From contig NZ_QMEX01000002.1 in assembly GCF_003284925.1 (NCBI RefSeq), positions 1 to 64,000 on the forward strand: a stretch of DNA of 64,000 nucleotides. The letters are read 5' to 3'. The DNA comes from Mycolicibacter senuensis (GTDB lineage: Bacteria > Actinomycetota > Actinomycetes > Mycobacteriales > Mycobacteriaceae). Under the pieces are notes generated by a model. The model had not been told where the DNA came from, ran no database searches, and saw only the letters and a list, made by a program, of their open reading frames with translations. Below are positions 52,595 through 62,240 of this stretch, piece after piece. The stretch's first letter is position 1. The number at the start of each line of letters is the position of its first letter. The position numbers were made by a program, and so were the translations under genes.

Positions 52595-53476
52595 GTGAAG
52601 TGGGGAATTGTCTTCGCCAGCACCGGCTTTCCGGATCCGGACAGTGCGGTGGCCCTGGCGCAGGCCGCCGAGCGGGCCGGCTTCGAATCGCTGTGGGCGC
52701 CCGAGCACGTGATCATGCCGAAGAGCCCGGACGCAACACCCTACCGCGGCTCGACCGACGGCAGCATGGCCAGGCTGGGTCGCCGCGGCGGCATCCCCGA
52801 CCCGCTGATCTGGTTCGCCTATGTCGCGGGGCACACCACCCGCATCCGGTTCGGCACCGGAGTGCTGATCCTGCCGGAGCATCAACCCGTGGTGCTTGCG
52901 AAATCGGCCGCGACGCTGGACCATCTCTGCGGCGGCCGGCTGCTGCTCGGGGTGGGAGTCGGCGAGTTGCCCGAGGAGTACCAGGCGGTCGGGATGAACT
53001 TCGGTGACCGCGGCCGCCGGATGGACGAGTACATCGATGTGCTGCGGTTGCTGTGGGGTACGGACACGGCCTCCTTTGACGGCGCCTACGTCCGCTTCGA
53101 TCAGGTGGAGTCCCGGCCGTGGCCGGTGCGCCGGTCGATACCGCTGCTGATCGGGGGTGCCTCGGATGCGGCGATCCGGCGTGCCGCCACCCGCGGGGAC
53201 GGCTATTTCCCGTTCGTGTTCCCCGGCCAGGACCCGCTTGTCGAGCTGCCTCGACTGCTGGGGCGGGTGCGCGCCGAGACGGCGGCGGCCGGGCGGGATC
53301 CCGACGCGATGGAGTTCACCGCGGGCGGGGCGCGCACCGTCGACGAGGCGAAGGTGTACGCCGAGTTCGGGGTGCATCGGCTGACCGTGGCGATCCGCGC
53401 CCGCACCATCAGCGAGATGCGCGACGAGGTCGCCCGGCTCGGCGACGAGCTCGTGGGCCCGACGGCGGCACTGTGA
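52595..53476 (+). CDS. luciferase-like F420/FMN-dependent oxidoreductase
   Basis: A 293-residue (beta/alpha)8 protein of the bacterial-luciferase-like family. FASTGFPDPDSAVALAQAAE, RAGFESLWAPEHVIMP, LDHLCGGRLLLGVGVGEL and the RPWPVRRSIPLLIGGASDAAIRRAA segment are typical of mycobacterial F420-dependent reductases/dehydrogenases. GTG 52595 follows GAGCGAGGAG. Its end overlaps the next SDR start by 4 nt. It may reduce a double bond or ketone with F420H2. Confidence 0.88.
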   Translation: MKWGIVFASTGFPDPDSAVALAQAAERAGFESLWAPEHVIMPKSPDATPYRGSTDGSMARLGRRGGIPDPLIWFAYVAGHTTRIRFGTGVLILPEHQPVVLAKSAATLDHLCGGRLLLGVGVGELPEEYQAVGMNFGDRGRRMDEYIDVLRLLWGTDTASFDGAYVRFDQVESRPWPVRRSIPLLIGGASDAAIRRAATRGDGYFPFVFPGQDPLVELPRLLGRVRAETAAAGRDPDAMEFTAGGARTVDEAKVYAEFGVHRLTVAIRARTISEMRDEVARLGDELVGPTAAL

Positions 53477-54351
53477 GCGCGCTGGCGTTCACCGGCCGTA
53501 GCGTGCTGATCACCGGCGCGGGACGCGGGGTCGGGCGGGCACACGCGCTGGCGTTCGCTGAACGCGGCGCCGATGTCATCGTCAACGACCTCGACGACAG
53601 CGCCGACGTGGTCGCCGGCGAGATCGTCGCCGGCGGCGGCTCGGCGATCGCGCACCGCGGCGACATAGCCGCGGCCGATGTTGCTGAATCAGCGGTAGCC
53701 CAGGCGATGTCCGAATTCGGGCGGATCGACGTCGTGGTCGCCAATGCGGGCATCGACCGGATTACCCCGCTGCGCGAGGTCACCCCGCAGCTGCTGACGG
53801 ATTTCTTCCGGGTGCACGTGCTGGGCACCTGGACGGTGTGCTCGGCGGCCTGGCCGCACTTCGTCGAGCAGCGCTATGGCCGGATCGTGACCACCACGTC
53901 GGCCGCCGGATACTTCGGCCTGGCCCGCGCGCTGCCCTACACCACGGCGAAGGGCGCGCTACACGGACTGACACAGTCGCTGGCCCTTGAGGGCGCCCGG
54001 CACGGGATCACCGCCAACGCGGTGGCACCCTTTGCGGCATCGCGGCTGGCGCGCGCCCGGACCGCGGGGGCGCCCGAGATGCAGGACGCGATCGAGCGGT
54101 ATGCGCCACCGTCGGAGGTCTCTCCCGTGGTGCTCTGGCTGGCGCATGAGACCACCACCATCACCGGGCAGGCCTTCGAGGCCGGCGTCGGAGCGGTCAG
54201 CCGGGTGGCGGTCGGTGTCGGGGACGCGGTAGCGGTCGACACCGACCCGGCAGCGTGGACGGCCGGCGCGGTGACCATTCCTCCGGTTGGCGCCGCCGAC
54301 CGGCCCCTGACCCGCTGGCTGAACCAGCGCGACGATGACTCACCGGGCTGA
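53473..54351 (+). CDS. SDR family oxidoreductase
   Basis: A 292-residue SDR starting at GTG 53473, overlapping the luciferase-like stop. The cofactor loop is ITGAGRGVGRAHALA, followed by VNDLDD after beta-2 (NAD), and the catalytic residues lie in VTTTSAAGYFG and YTTAK. A C-terminal extension of about 40 residues (AVAVDTDPAAWTAGAVTIPP...) beyond the usual fold resembles the 17-beta-HSD4-type SDR domain. It may be a hydroxyacyl or hydroxysteroid-type dehydrogenase. Confidence 0.87.
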   Translation: MSALAFTGRSVLITGAGRGVGRAHALAFAERGADVIVNDLDDSADVVAGEIVAGGGSAIAHRGDIAAADVAESAVAQAMSEFGRIDVVVANAGIDRITPLREVTPQLLTDFFRVHVLGTWTVCSAAWPHFVEQRYGRIVTTTSAAGYFGLARALPYTTAKGALHGLTQSLALEGARHGITANAVAPFAASRLARARTAGAPEMQDAIERYAPPSEVSPVVLWLAHETTTITGQAFEAGVGAVSRVAVGVGDAVAVDTDPAAWTAGAVTIPPVGAADRPLTRWLNQRDDDSPG

Positions 54352-54392
54352 CCTGCGCAGCACCGGCACGGAATACCGCGCTGCGCCGAGAC

Positions 54393-55409
54393 TCAAGGCA
54401 GGTGCGCGACCAGCGCCTCGGCGTCGGCGATGCTGCGCAGCAAGTCGTTGAGGTGGGTGCAGGTGCTGGTGCCGACCAGCTCGTGACGCACCCGGAAGTG
54501 CAGTTGTAGCAACGTCATTCCGGTGATCCGCGCGGCGCTGTTGACCGCGCCGGGACACTCTTGCCAGGGCAGCACCCGCGGTGTGGCGCGCGCCGCCACG
54601 ATGACACCGCTGTCCATATCGACGGTGGCTGCCAGGGTGTACTCGTGGATGATCGTTTCCCGGCCGTCGGCGCGCACATAGGTGTCACGGAACATCGCGT
54701 CGATTTCGACGTGTGCGTGCTGCGCGGCGGCGTGGACATCGAGGCGCCGACGCCGGCGCATGCCGTGCACCGGCAGCTCCGCCACCGGATGCCATGCCAG
54801 CGGATCGCCGTGGTCGATGTCCGGGGCGATCGGCCCGGTCACGGTCGCCGGATCACCACCCTCGAACGAATTCATCAGTAGGCCCCCGGTCACGAACCCC
54901 GCGCATTGGTCGGCCACCGGCAGATAGCCCGACTTCGTGGTGTCACCGAGCAGTCCCGACGCCGACAACGCATGCCCGGAAATCAGGGCGGTCACCGGAA
55001 CATCGTCGAGCAGCGTGTACCGCAGATCACGGTTTTCGCGCAAATCCGGAGCCACTGTGTCCGCGGCGGCACGGAATCCGCTCATGGCGGGCGCGCCGGC
55101 GAGCCGTGACATGCCGGCAATCGGCGGGTCGACGTCAATGTGCCGAACGACGCGGGGCACCAATTCGACGGTTGCGTTCAGCTCCGCGGTACCCAGCTCG
55201 GTTGTGGTTCCGTCGAGGCCCGTCACCAAGTCGCGGGCCCGGCCCGTCAGATAGACCGGATCGAGGGAATCCTTGTCGCGGGTCATGTCGATCGAACTGG
55301 TCCGCCGCACCGAGCCCGGGTGCCGCGGCGGAGTGGCTCTGGTGGGTTCGTGCATCCCATGCAGCGGATGCAGTTCAAAGCTGGGCGAACCCAAATCGGT
55401 CACTGCCAT
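54393..55409 (-). CDS. DUF2889 domain protein
   Basis: A 338-residue protein. The C-terminal part with ETIIHEYTLAATVDMDSGVI, the CPGAVNSAARITGMTL stretch and GTSTCTHLNDLLRSIAD matches DUF2889, a family of unknown function found in bacterial xenobiotic and steroid catabolic loci. ATG 55409 follows CGGAGGTT; the open frame extends to 55484 but is poorly conserved-looking. It is convergent with the SDR at 53473 and lies downstream of an esterase (87-bp gap). No catalytic motif is recognisable. Confidence 0.8.
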   Translation of the reverse strand: MAVTDLGSPSFELHPLHGMHEPTRATPPRHPGSVRRTSSIDMTRDKDSLDPVYLTGRARDLVTGLDGTTTELGTAELNATVELVPRVVRHIDVDPPIAGMSRLAGAPAMSGFRAAADTVAPDLRENRDLRYTLLDDVPVTALISGHALSASGLLGDTTKSGYLPVADQCAGFVTGGLLMNSFEGGDPATVTGPIAPDIDHGDPLAWHPVAELPVHGMRRRRRLDVHAAAQHAHVEIDAMFRDTYVRADGRETIIHEYTLAATVDMDSGVIVAARATPRVLPWQECPGAVNSAARITGMTLLQLHFRVRHELVGTSTCTHLNDLLRSIADAEALVAHLP

Positions 55410-55496
55410 CGCGAACCTCCGATAGGTATGTTGCGAGTCGCCAACGGTATTGAACCGGGTGCTGTGTTGACCCAAGTCTGCCACTGGGGTCGTGGA

Positions 55497-57035
55497 TCAG
55501 GTGTCATCCGAGGCTCCGGCTTCCAGCCGCGTCTCCATCGGGACGAAGGCGTTCCAGGCCTGCCGCTGCGATGCTGCCGGGTCAGATTCCACCCGTGCGG
55601 TTCGGTCGAAGATCATGACGGCCCGGTCGTCGTCGTCGGAGTAGGCGGGCCAACCGGCACCCGGTATCCCGGTCGCGGCGAAGGCTCGCCAGCGGCCCAG
55701 CATGTCGTCGGTGACCCGCAGCGCCGCCCGCCGGTCGCCGGCGAGTGTCAACAGCCGGCCGAGCCTGGTGCGGTAGATGTCGAAAACTGCCAGCAATTCG
55801 GTGCCGTGGGTGGGGCCCATTTTCAGCCAGTGCAGGATCCGCGGTGCGTAGTCGTAGCGGTACAGGTAGGTGGGCCGGTGTTTGCCGTGCGCCTCGGCGA
55901 TCTGCCACGCCGCCAGCCCGAAAAAGCGGTCACCGCCGAGCCGGATGCACACATCGGCGCGCGGGTAGCCCGGGTAGGCGGCATCAATCCGGGCACGGAC
56001 GGCCGGATCGGCCTCTGCCAGCATTTCTTCGATCAACGGCTCGGTCAGCGGCATGTAGGCAAGCATCCGGGTGAACAGCCGGCCCTCGTCGAGGTTGCTG
56101 CCGACGATCAGCGGGACCGGGTGAGCCTGGCCGTCTGCCATGGCCTGGAGCGGATCCTGCGGCAGATAATCGCCGTCGATCGACGGCCCGAACGGAGCCG
56201 CTCCCATCGTTTCGCGCGCCGTTGACTTGAGTAGCTGGTCGACGGCGGCGATGAGCCGCGTCGAGTCGGCCTGCATCAGGGCCGCAGCGCCGTCCTGCGG
56301 GTGAGCACCCAGCAGCGCGACCAGCTTCTCGGCGAAACCGGCCGCCTCGTCGGCCGTACGGACCAAGCCAAGGGTCGTGCTCTCCACGACGGCGCGGGCG
56401 AACAGACCCGCGGCGGCAGGAACGGCCAGCAAGGTCGACACCGCATGCGCACCGGCGCTTTCCCCGATAATGGTCACCTTGGTGGGGTCGCCGCCGAAGT
56501 CGGCGATATTGTCACGCACCCATTGCAGCGCCAGCACCAGATCCCGCAGGTACAGGTTGCCGTCGATGGTCACATCCGGGGTGGACAGCGACGACAGGTC
56601 CATACAGCCGAGCGCGCCAAGCCGATAGTTCACCGATACGAAAACACAGCCACGTCGCGCCAGGGCCGCGCCGTCGTAGGGGGCCGAGCTACCGAGCATA
56701 TAGGCTCCGCCGTGAATGAAGAATATGACCGGCAGTGGCTCGTCGCTGATCGTGGCGGGGGTAAACACGTTCAGCGTGAGACAGTCCTCGCTGATCGGCT
56801 GGAACCGGCCGAGTCCCATGACCGTATAGATCCGCCGTTGCGGAGCCGCGAAGCCGAATTCGTCGCAGTAGCGCGCTCCGCTCCACGGCACCGGTGGCCG
56901 GGGCGCCCGCAGCCGCAGCGGGCCTATCGGCGGCTGGGCGTAGGGGATGGAACGCCACCGGATCACGCCTTCGCGGGTGAATCCGACGACGACTCCCGAA
57001 TGTGTGGTGACCTTCTCATTGCGTATTCGCGTCAT
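55497..57035 (-). CDS. type B carboxylesterase/lipase
   Basis: A 512-residue carboxylesterase. FFIHGGAYMLGSSAPYDG is the oxyanion-hole region and IGESAGAHAVS carries the catalytic Ser; a C-terminal GPTHGTELLAVFD supplies the His. It hydrolyses ester bonds, so it could act after the Baeyer-Villiger-type enzyme elsewhere in the window, though it is not adjacent. ATG 57035 follows GGAGACG; the frame is open to 57116. No signal peptide is seen at this start, so it is probably cytoplasmic. Confidence 0.9.
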   Translation of the reverse strand: MTRIRNEKVTTHSGVVVGFTREGVIRWRSIPYAQPPIGPLRLRAPRPPVPWSGARYCDEFGFAAPQRRIYTVMGLGRFQPISEDCLTLNVFTPATISDEPLPVIFFIHGGAYMLGSSAPYDGAALARRGCVFVSVNYRLGALGCMDLSSLSTPDVTIDGNLYLRDLVLALQWVRDNIADFGGDPTKVTIIGESAGAHAVSTLLAVPAAAGLFARAVVESTTLGLVRTADEAAGFAEKLVALLGAHPQDGAAALMQADSTRLIAAVDQLLKSTARETMGAAPFGPSIDGDYLPQDPLQAMADGQAHPVPLIVGSNLDEGRLFTRMLAYMPLTEPLIEEMLAEADPAVRARIDAAYPGYPRADVCIRLGGDRFFGLAAWQIAEAHGKHRPTYLYRYDYAPRILHWLKMGPTHGTELLAVFDIYRTRLGRLLTLAGDRRAALRVTDDMLGRWRAFAATGIPGAGWPAYSDDDDRAVMIFDRTARVESDPAASQRQAWNAFVPMETRLEAGASDDT

Positions 57036-57296
57036 CTCGTCTCCTACGTTGTTCCCAACCTTGCGGCAGTCCACGTTGTCGAAGAACCAGCGCCCGTCGA
57101 GTCGGCGCATCGCCATGACGCTCCATTAAAGACGGAATCTCGCAGTTGGCCGCAGAAACGCCAAGAGAGCCACCGCCGATTCGCGGCTTGGGTCCCGGCA
57201 GTGAGCTGATCCGCGCGGGAAGGTGTTGGACGTTCGCCGAGGATTCGGTGATGCTGGACCGTGCATCCCCCGCCATCGAACAAAAAAGGAAACGCG

Positions 57297-57671
57297 ATGC
57301 AGGCTCCCCGCGCATTAGCGCGTTTCAACAAGCGCGTCAGCAATCCCATTCAAATGGCGTGGGCGCCGTGGTTGCCACCGTTCGCGGTGGTGGAACACAC
57401 CGGCCGCAAGAGCGGCACGGTATACCGGACGCCGGTGTCAGCGTTCGCCAAGGACGACAACGTCGGGATTCTCCTGCCGTACGGCGACAACACCGATTGG
57501 ATCCGCAACGTACTGGCTGCCGGCCAGTGCACCCTGCAGCGCAGAGGCCGCAAATACACGGTGACCGATCTGCGGGTGGTGGCCACCGATTCGCCGGAAC
57601 TCCCGCCAACGGCGCGGCGCCTCGGCAGGCCGTTCAAGCACACTCTGGCCGGCAAGCTGCAGCCTTTGTGA
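57297..57671 (+). CDS. nitroreductase-family deazaflavin-dependent protein
   Basis: A 124-residue protein of the DDN-like deazaflavin (F420)-dependent family: LARFNKRVSNPIQMAWAP, VVEHTGRKSGTVYRTPVSAF and WIRNVLAAGQCTLQRRGR are standard. Such proteins bind F420H2 and reduce quinones or other acceptors. ATG 57297 follows AAAAAAGGAAA; the open frame begins at 57261. It is convergent with the PPOX gene at 57683. Confidence 0.85.
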   Translation: MQAPRALARFNKRVSNPIQMAWAPWLPPFAVVEHTGRKSGTVYRTPVSAFAKDDNVGILLPYGDNTDWIRNVLAAGQCTLQRRGRKYTVTDLRVVATDSPELPPTARRLGRPFKHTLAGKLQPL

Positions 57672-57682
57672 TGCACGGCCGG

Positions 57683-58072
57683 TCAGCCCTGGGCAACAAC
57701 GTGAGTCGGCGTGAGGGTAAGGACCACGCGATTGTCCCGGGGGGCCGGGAAGGTGTCGGGGTCCTGACCGTAATGGCGGACGATGCGTTCGAACAGCGCC
57801 AGGCCGGGGTCGTCGTCGACCGTGGCATCGCCACGCACCTCCAGGGTGCGGAACGGATCGGCGGGGTCGATGATGAACAGTGTCGCCTTGGGGTGCGCGA
57901 CGATGTTCTTGTACTTCTGCCGGCTGGTCATCAGCGACGTCTTTACCGTGTCGCCGTCGGCGAGGTACCACAGCGCGGTGACCTGGGGCATGCCGTCGGG
58001 GCCGATGGTGCTCAGTGCGCCGATACCGGGTGTTTCGATCAGGTCGCGGTGGGACTGCGGGATCGTGGGCAT
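57683..58072 (-). CDS. PPOX-class F420-dependent protein
   Basis: A 129-residue split-barrel flavin/F420-binding protein with LIETPGIGALSTIGPDGMPQVTALWY, KYKNIVAHPKATLFIIDP and LEVRGDATVDDDP, the usual pattern of TIGR-type F420-dependent enzymes. It starts at ATG 58072 following GGAAG. It is divergent from the P450 at 58269; the shared 196-bp promoter region holds no copy of the 24-bp box. Confidence 0.85.
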   Translation of the reverse strand: MPTIPQSHRDLIETPGIGALSTIGPDGMPQVTALWYLADGDTVKTSLMTSRQKYKNIVAHPKATLFIIDPADPFRTLEVRGDATVDDDPGLALFERIVRHYGQDPDTFPAPRDNRVVLTLTPTHVVAQG

Positions 58073-58268
58073 GTCACTTCCTGTTCGTCTGTCATCGCCT
58101 GTGTTGTCGATCTAACGGAGGCATTGCTCAACGCGCAAGCCGCCTAAGTGCGACACGACTAGGCGCTTCAACAGCCCGGCGAGAGTAGGGACCGTCAACC
58201 AACCCGCCGCTCTTTTAAACGGTAACTCAGTAAGCTATGTTCTGGATCACAAGCTTAGGAGTGTGTGT

Positions 58269-59468
58269 ATGACCGGCACCGAGCCAGCGACTTCGACCAC
58301 CCCCAGCGGGGCGCAGCGAAGAGAACCGAGTCCCGCGCTTTCGGAATTCACGAAAATGGACGCCCAGCAGGACAGCTCGCGGCCGGTGTGTCGCATCCAG
58401 GAGGGCACCGATTACTGGATGTTCACCGACTACGCGGTCATCCTGGACGGCCTGCAACAACCCGAAAAGTGGTCAAGCTCGGTCGTCGTCCCGACAGAAC
58501 CCGACCCGCCCTACAAGTGGATCCCGATCATGCTGGATCCACCGGAGCACACCAAGTGGCGCCATGTACTCGGTTCGTATTTCTCGCCCGGCCGGGTCAC
58601 CGCCATGCTGGATGACCAGCGCCGGCTGGCGGGCGAGTTGATCGACGCCCTTGTGCCGAAGGGTGGTTGTGACTTTGTCACCGATATCGCGCAGGTGTTC
58701 CCGGCGACCGTCTTCTTGAACATCATGGGAATGCCGCTGACCAAGCTGGATGAGTTCCTCGGCTGGGAAGACATGATCCTGCACACCGACGAGGTCGGCG
58801 AGGCCGCCAACGCGACACGCTTCGCCGGGATGCTCAAGGTGCAGGAGTACTTCTCGGGTCTCATCGCGGAACGGCGCGCAAATCCGGACCCCGATGCGCA
58901 GGACATCGTGAGCAACGCTGTCGAGTGGACGATCGACGGCGCTCCGGCAACCGACCTGGAAATCCTCAACTGCCTACTCTTGTTGTTCATGGCCGGATTG
59001 GACACGGTCACCAGCCAGGTGTCGTACGCGATGCTGCATCTGGCGACTCATCCAGCGGACCGGGCTCGGCTGGTGGCCGAGCCGGCTCTTACGGCACACG
59101 CCATCGAGGAGCTGTTGCGCGCCTACCCGATCGTGCAGACTGCGCGAAAAGCCACTCGCGACATGGATTTCCACGGCTGTCCTGTCAAGACCGGTGACAT
59201 GGCCTTATTCCCCCTGGCCGCAGCCGGCCGCGACCCCGACGCGTATCCCGACGCGCGGAAGGTCGACTTCGACCGCAAAGTGGTCCGGCACCTGTCCTTT
59301 GGCGCAGGTCCGCATCGTTGCCTCGGCTCGCATCTGGCACGGCAGGAGCTGACAGTCCTTCTGCAGGAGTGGCACCGCCGCATCCCCGAGTACGAAGTGG
59401 TCGGGCAGCCCACCGAGCATGGCGGGCAGGTGTGGGGTCTCGACACTCTGCAGCTCAGCTGGACCTGA
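58269..59468 (+). CDS. cytochrome P450
   Basis: A 399-residue P450 with FMAGLDTVTSQV (I-helix), EELLRAY (ExxR) and the heme loop FGAGPHRCLGSHLAR. ATG 58269 follows AGGAG. It is similar to the P450 at 62241, including the PYKWIPIMLDPPEH and CDFVTDIAQVFPATVFLNIMG regions. A GTG-starting SDR follows 3 bp after its stop. It probably hydroxylates a hydrophobic substrate with electrons from the region's ferredoxin. The CYP family is not assigned. Confidence 0.92.
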   Translation: MTGTEPATSTTPSGAQRREPSPALSEFTKMDAQQDSSRPVCRIQEGTDYWMFTDYAVILDGLQQPEKWSSSVVVPTEPDPPYKWIPIMLDPPEHTKWRHVLGSYFSPGRVTAMLDDQRRLAGELIDALVPKGGCDFVTDIAQVFPATVFLNIMGMPLTKLDEFLGWEDMILHTDEVGEAANATRFAGMLKVQEYFSGLIAERRANPDPDAQDIVSNAVEWTIDGAPATDLEILNCLLLLFMAGLDTVTSQVSYAMLHLATHPADRARLVAEPALTAHAIEELLRAYPIVQTARKATRDMDFHGCPVKTGDMALFPLAAAGRDPDAYPDARKVDFDRKVVRHLSFGAGPHRCLGSHLARQELTVLLQEWHRRIPEYEVVGQPTEHGGQVWGLDTLQLSWT

Positions 59469-59471
59469 TCG

Positions 59472-60287
59472 GTGCGGATCATCGTCACCGGCGCGAACAG
59501 CGGGGTGGGCCGGGCCACGGCGACTGCGCTCGCAGCCGAAGGCCACCAGGTGCTGATCGCGTGCCGTACCCTGCGCAAAGGACAGGAGGCCGCCGCCGCG
59601 ATGGGCGGCGACGTCGAGGTGCGCCATCTCGACCTCGCCGACCTCTCGAGCGTTCGATCGTTCGCGGATTCCGTTGATTCCGTGGATATCCTGGTGAATA
59701 ACGCCGGTGTCCTCGGTCTGCCCCTCACCCGTACCAAAGACGGATTCGAAGCGCACATGGGTACCAACCACCTCGGCCACTTCGCGCTCACCTGTCTGTT
59801 GGGTGATCGCATTCGGGATCGTGTGGTAGTGGTCACCAGCAGTAACTACGCGGCTGCGCGACTACATCTCGACGACCTGAACTGGAACCGCCGGCGATAC
59901 CAGCCGTGGGCGGCATACGGAGAATCGAAGCTGGCCGGCCTGCTGTTCGTTCGTGAACTGGTGCGGCGTGGCCACACCGCGTACGCGGCGGACCCCGGCA
60001 TGGTCGCCACCGAGATCACCCGCGACGGTTCACCGTTACTGCAGTGGCTGGGCCGAACGGTGTCACCACACATCGGTCAAAGCCCTGCCGACGGGGCACG
60101 CTCGACCCTTCAAGCGATCCATACCGACCTTCCCAACGGCACCTACATCGCGCCGCGGGGGCTGGCGCACCAATGGGGTAAGCCCAAGCCGGCCAAGCTG
60201 CGCGCCAAGGCAACAGATCCGGACAGTGCCCAACGGCTCTGGGCGCTCTCCACGGAGTTGACCGGCTGCGACTGGCCCGCGGCCTGA
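59472..60287 (+). CDS. SDR family oxidoreductase (retinol-dehydrogenase-like)
   Basis: A 271-residue SDR starting at GTG 59472. The cofactor loop is VTGANSGVGRATATA, followed by ACRTLRKGQEA (NADP preference), NNAGVLG, the catalytic Ser in VVTSSNYAA and a Tyr in YGESK. MGTNHLGHFALTCLL is typical of the retinol dehydrogenase/WWOX-type group. It forms an operon with the P450 at 58269 and could oxidise or reduce its product. Confidence 0.86.
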   Translation: MRIIVTGANSGVGRATATALAAEGHQVLIACRTLRKGQEAAAAMGGDVEVRHLDLADLSSVRSFADSVDSVDILVNNAGVLGLPLTRTKDGFEAHMGTNHLGHFALTCLLGDRIRDRVVVVTSSNYAAARLHLDDLNWNRRRYQPWAAYGESKLAGLLFVRELVRRGHTAYAADPGMVATEITRDGSPLLQWLGRTVSPHIGQSPADGARSTLQAIHTDLPNGTYIAPRGLAHQWGKPKPAKLRAKATDPDSAQRLWALSTELTGCDWPAA

Positions 60288-60295
60288 CCGCGCCA

Positions 60296-60994
60296 CTACG
60301 GGGCTGTGCCGGCGGGACCGTCACGATGAAAATGCCGGGCAAGATCACCGAGCGCCTCGATCGCGACGCCCACAGCATGCTCTACTTCTATGGTGCGCGA
60401 AAGGAATTCACCACCAGTACTGCCCCGTGCCTCCAGTCCCGGGACCACGAAATGGCGGAACCGGCGCCGCACCACGTCTGCCGACCGGTCCAGATCTTCG
60501 GCGGCCAGATAGGTTTGCTCAACGAGGAAGTCGACAAGTTCGCTGATCGGCAGGTCGGTGCGCACTTCACCGTTGCGCCGACCTTCCTCGAGTACCGGAC
60601 TGATCACGCCCATGGCAACCTCGTGGACCCTCGGGTCTTGCACCGAGGTCGAATGCTGCGCGATCAACGCCGAAATGCTCGGATCGGTGGGCAGTTCCCT
60701 GGCGGTGTAGATCAACGCCGCCTCCAGCTTGGCGAACGTCCCGGTACGCTTGGCCATCAGCGCGTCCACCGCAGCCACATGGCGCCGGGCACGCAGCAAC
60801 GCGACCTGGACCAACACCTCGGAGATGCTGCCGAGTTGACGAAACGCGGTGGCCCGGGAAACGCCCGCCCGGCGGGCAATCGCCTCCATCTGCACCGCGG
60901 TGATTCCGTGTTCGGCAATTTCGGCATCCGCAGCCAGGATCAGCCGACCGCGGACCGTACCGTCTTCCGGGGAGATCTCGGCTGCAACCGTCAT
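60296..60994 (-). CDS. TetR family transcriptional regulator
   Basis: A 232-residue TetR-type protein with HTH VQMEAIARRAGVSRATAFRQLG (about residues 34-55). The Ala-Phe-Arg-Gln variation in place of YRYF is unusual for the recognition-helix end. It lies 16 bp downstream of the CoA-transferase on the same strand and is convergent with the SDR. It may regulate the P450/CoA-transferase operon at 61011-63440. No operator was recognised in the neighbouring intergenic regions. Confidence 0.88.
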   Translation of the reverse strand: MTVAAEISPEDGTVRGRLILAADAEIAEHGITAVQMEAIARRAGVSRATAFRQLGSISEVLVQVALLRARRHVAAVDALMAKRTGTFAKLEAALIYTARELPTDPSISALIAQHSTSVQDPRVHEVAMGVISPVLEEGRRNGEVRTDLPISELVDFLVEQTYLAAEDLDRSADVVRRRFRHFVVPGLEARGSTGGEFLSRTIEVEHAVGVAIEALGDLARHFHRDGPAGTAP

Positions 60995-61010
60995 CGCTTC
61001 GATCTGGCCA

Positions 61011-62240
61011 TTAGGTGATCGCCCCGGCGATCTTCAGGTCGATCAGCTCCTCGTCGCCCAGACCCAGCTCGCGCAGCACGTCGTCGGTGTGCTCGGCGAA
61101 CTGCGGCGCCCGGGTCAGCGTCAGCGCCGCCTCGTCGAATTTGACCGGATTTGCCACCAGCTTTTGCGTATTACCTTCCGCGTCAACCACATCCACGATG
61201 CGCCCGTTGGCGAGCAGCGCCTCGTCGTTGGCGATCTCCCAAGCGTCCTGTACCGGCGCCCACTGACCGCTGGACTGATTCAGCAGTCGCTTGCATTCCT
61301 CGAATGTGCGGCTGCCGATAGCACCGGCGACCAGGGCATACGCTTCGTCGGCGTGGGCCGCCAGTGACTCCAGCGACGCGAACCGTTCATCGTCAGCTGC
61401 ATCGTCGAGGCCGAAGAGCCGGCAGAAACCCGACCAGTACCGGGTCGGCTGCAGCATCGACAGCTGAACGAAATGGCCGTCGGAGCAGCGGTAGGCACCC
61501 GTCAGCGGGTTGCCCGGGGCCTGCGTGCGCCGCTCGATCTTGGGTAGCGGGCCCTCGTAGAGCATTGCCAGATTGACACTGAACTGGGTGGTCCAGGCGC
61601 CCACCGCGAGCAGCGATACGTCGATGACCGAGGATTCGCCGGTCGTCTGCCTCCCGTACAGGGCGGCAGCCACCGCACCGGCGATGGTGATGCCCCCGAT
61701 GTTGTCCCCGTACGCGCCGGCGGGCATGAAAGCGGGCACCTCGGCATCCGGCGGGGTGACGCCGTCGGCGCTGCCACCGCGCGCCCAGAAGGCGGTGGAA
61801 TCGTAGGCGCCGGTGTCGCGATCGGCGCCCTGGGAGCCGAATCCGCTACCCGCGACATAGATGATGTCGGGGTTGATCCGTCGGATTTCGTCGACGTCGA
61901 TGCGCAGTTTCGCGCGCGCGCTGGGCAGGTAGTTGGTCAGGAAGACATCGCTGCGCCGAACGAGCTCTTCGAACACCGGACGCGCTTCGCTTTGCGTCAG
62001 CGACAACCCGACGCTACGTTTCCCGCGGTTGGGTGCCTCCATGATCGGCGCGAAGGAGGATCCCGGCTTGCTGGCGAGCTGGCCCAGCACCTTGACCAAG
62101 CCGCGTTGGGCGTCCCCGGTGACCGGGTTCTCGATCTTGATGACGTCGGCTCCCCAGTCGGCGAGCACGGCACCGGCCGACGGCACGAAGGTGAACTGGG
62201 CGACCTCGAGGACCCGGACGCCGGTCATGGGTTTGCGCAT
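61011..62240 (-). CDS. CaiB/BaiF family III CoA-transferase
   Basis: A 409-residue CoA-transferase with VPSAGAVLADWGADVIKIEN, NRGKRSVGLSLTQSEARP and GAYGDNIGGITIAGA, the last near the catalytic Asp region. It is highly similar to the CoA-transferase at 25402 in the N-terminal domain. The start ATG 62240 directly follows the TAA stop of the upstream P450 (62243-62241), so the two are coupled. It would activate an acid formed after P450 oxidation. Confidence 0.9.
   Translation of the reverse strand: MRKPMTGVRVLEVAQFTFVPSAGAVLADWGADVIKIENPVTGDAQRGLVKVLGQLASKPGSSFAPIMEAPNRGKRSVGLSLTQSEARPVFEELVRRSDVFLTNYLPSARAKLRIDVDEIRRINPDIIYVAGSGFGSQGADRDTGAYDSTAFWARGGSADGVTPPDAEVPAFMPAGAYGDNIGGITIAGAVAAALYGRQTTGESSVIDVSLLAVGAWTTQFSVNLAMLYEGPLPKIERRTQAPGNPLTGAYRCSDGHFVQLSMLQPTRYWSGFCRLFGLDDAADDERFASLESLAAHADEAYALVAGAIGSRTFEECKRLLNQSSGQWAPVQDAWEIANDEALLANGRIVDVVDAEGNTQKLVANPVKFDEAALTLTRAPQFAEHTDDVLRELGLGDEELIDLKIAGAIT

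Noticed and set aside
58073-58268. Possible operator between the PPOX gene and the P450 at 58269
   Set aside because: The AT-rich stretch before the P450 has no convincing inverted repeat and no copy of the recurring boxes.
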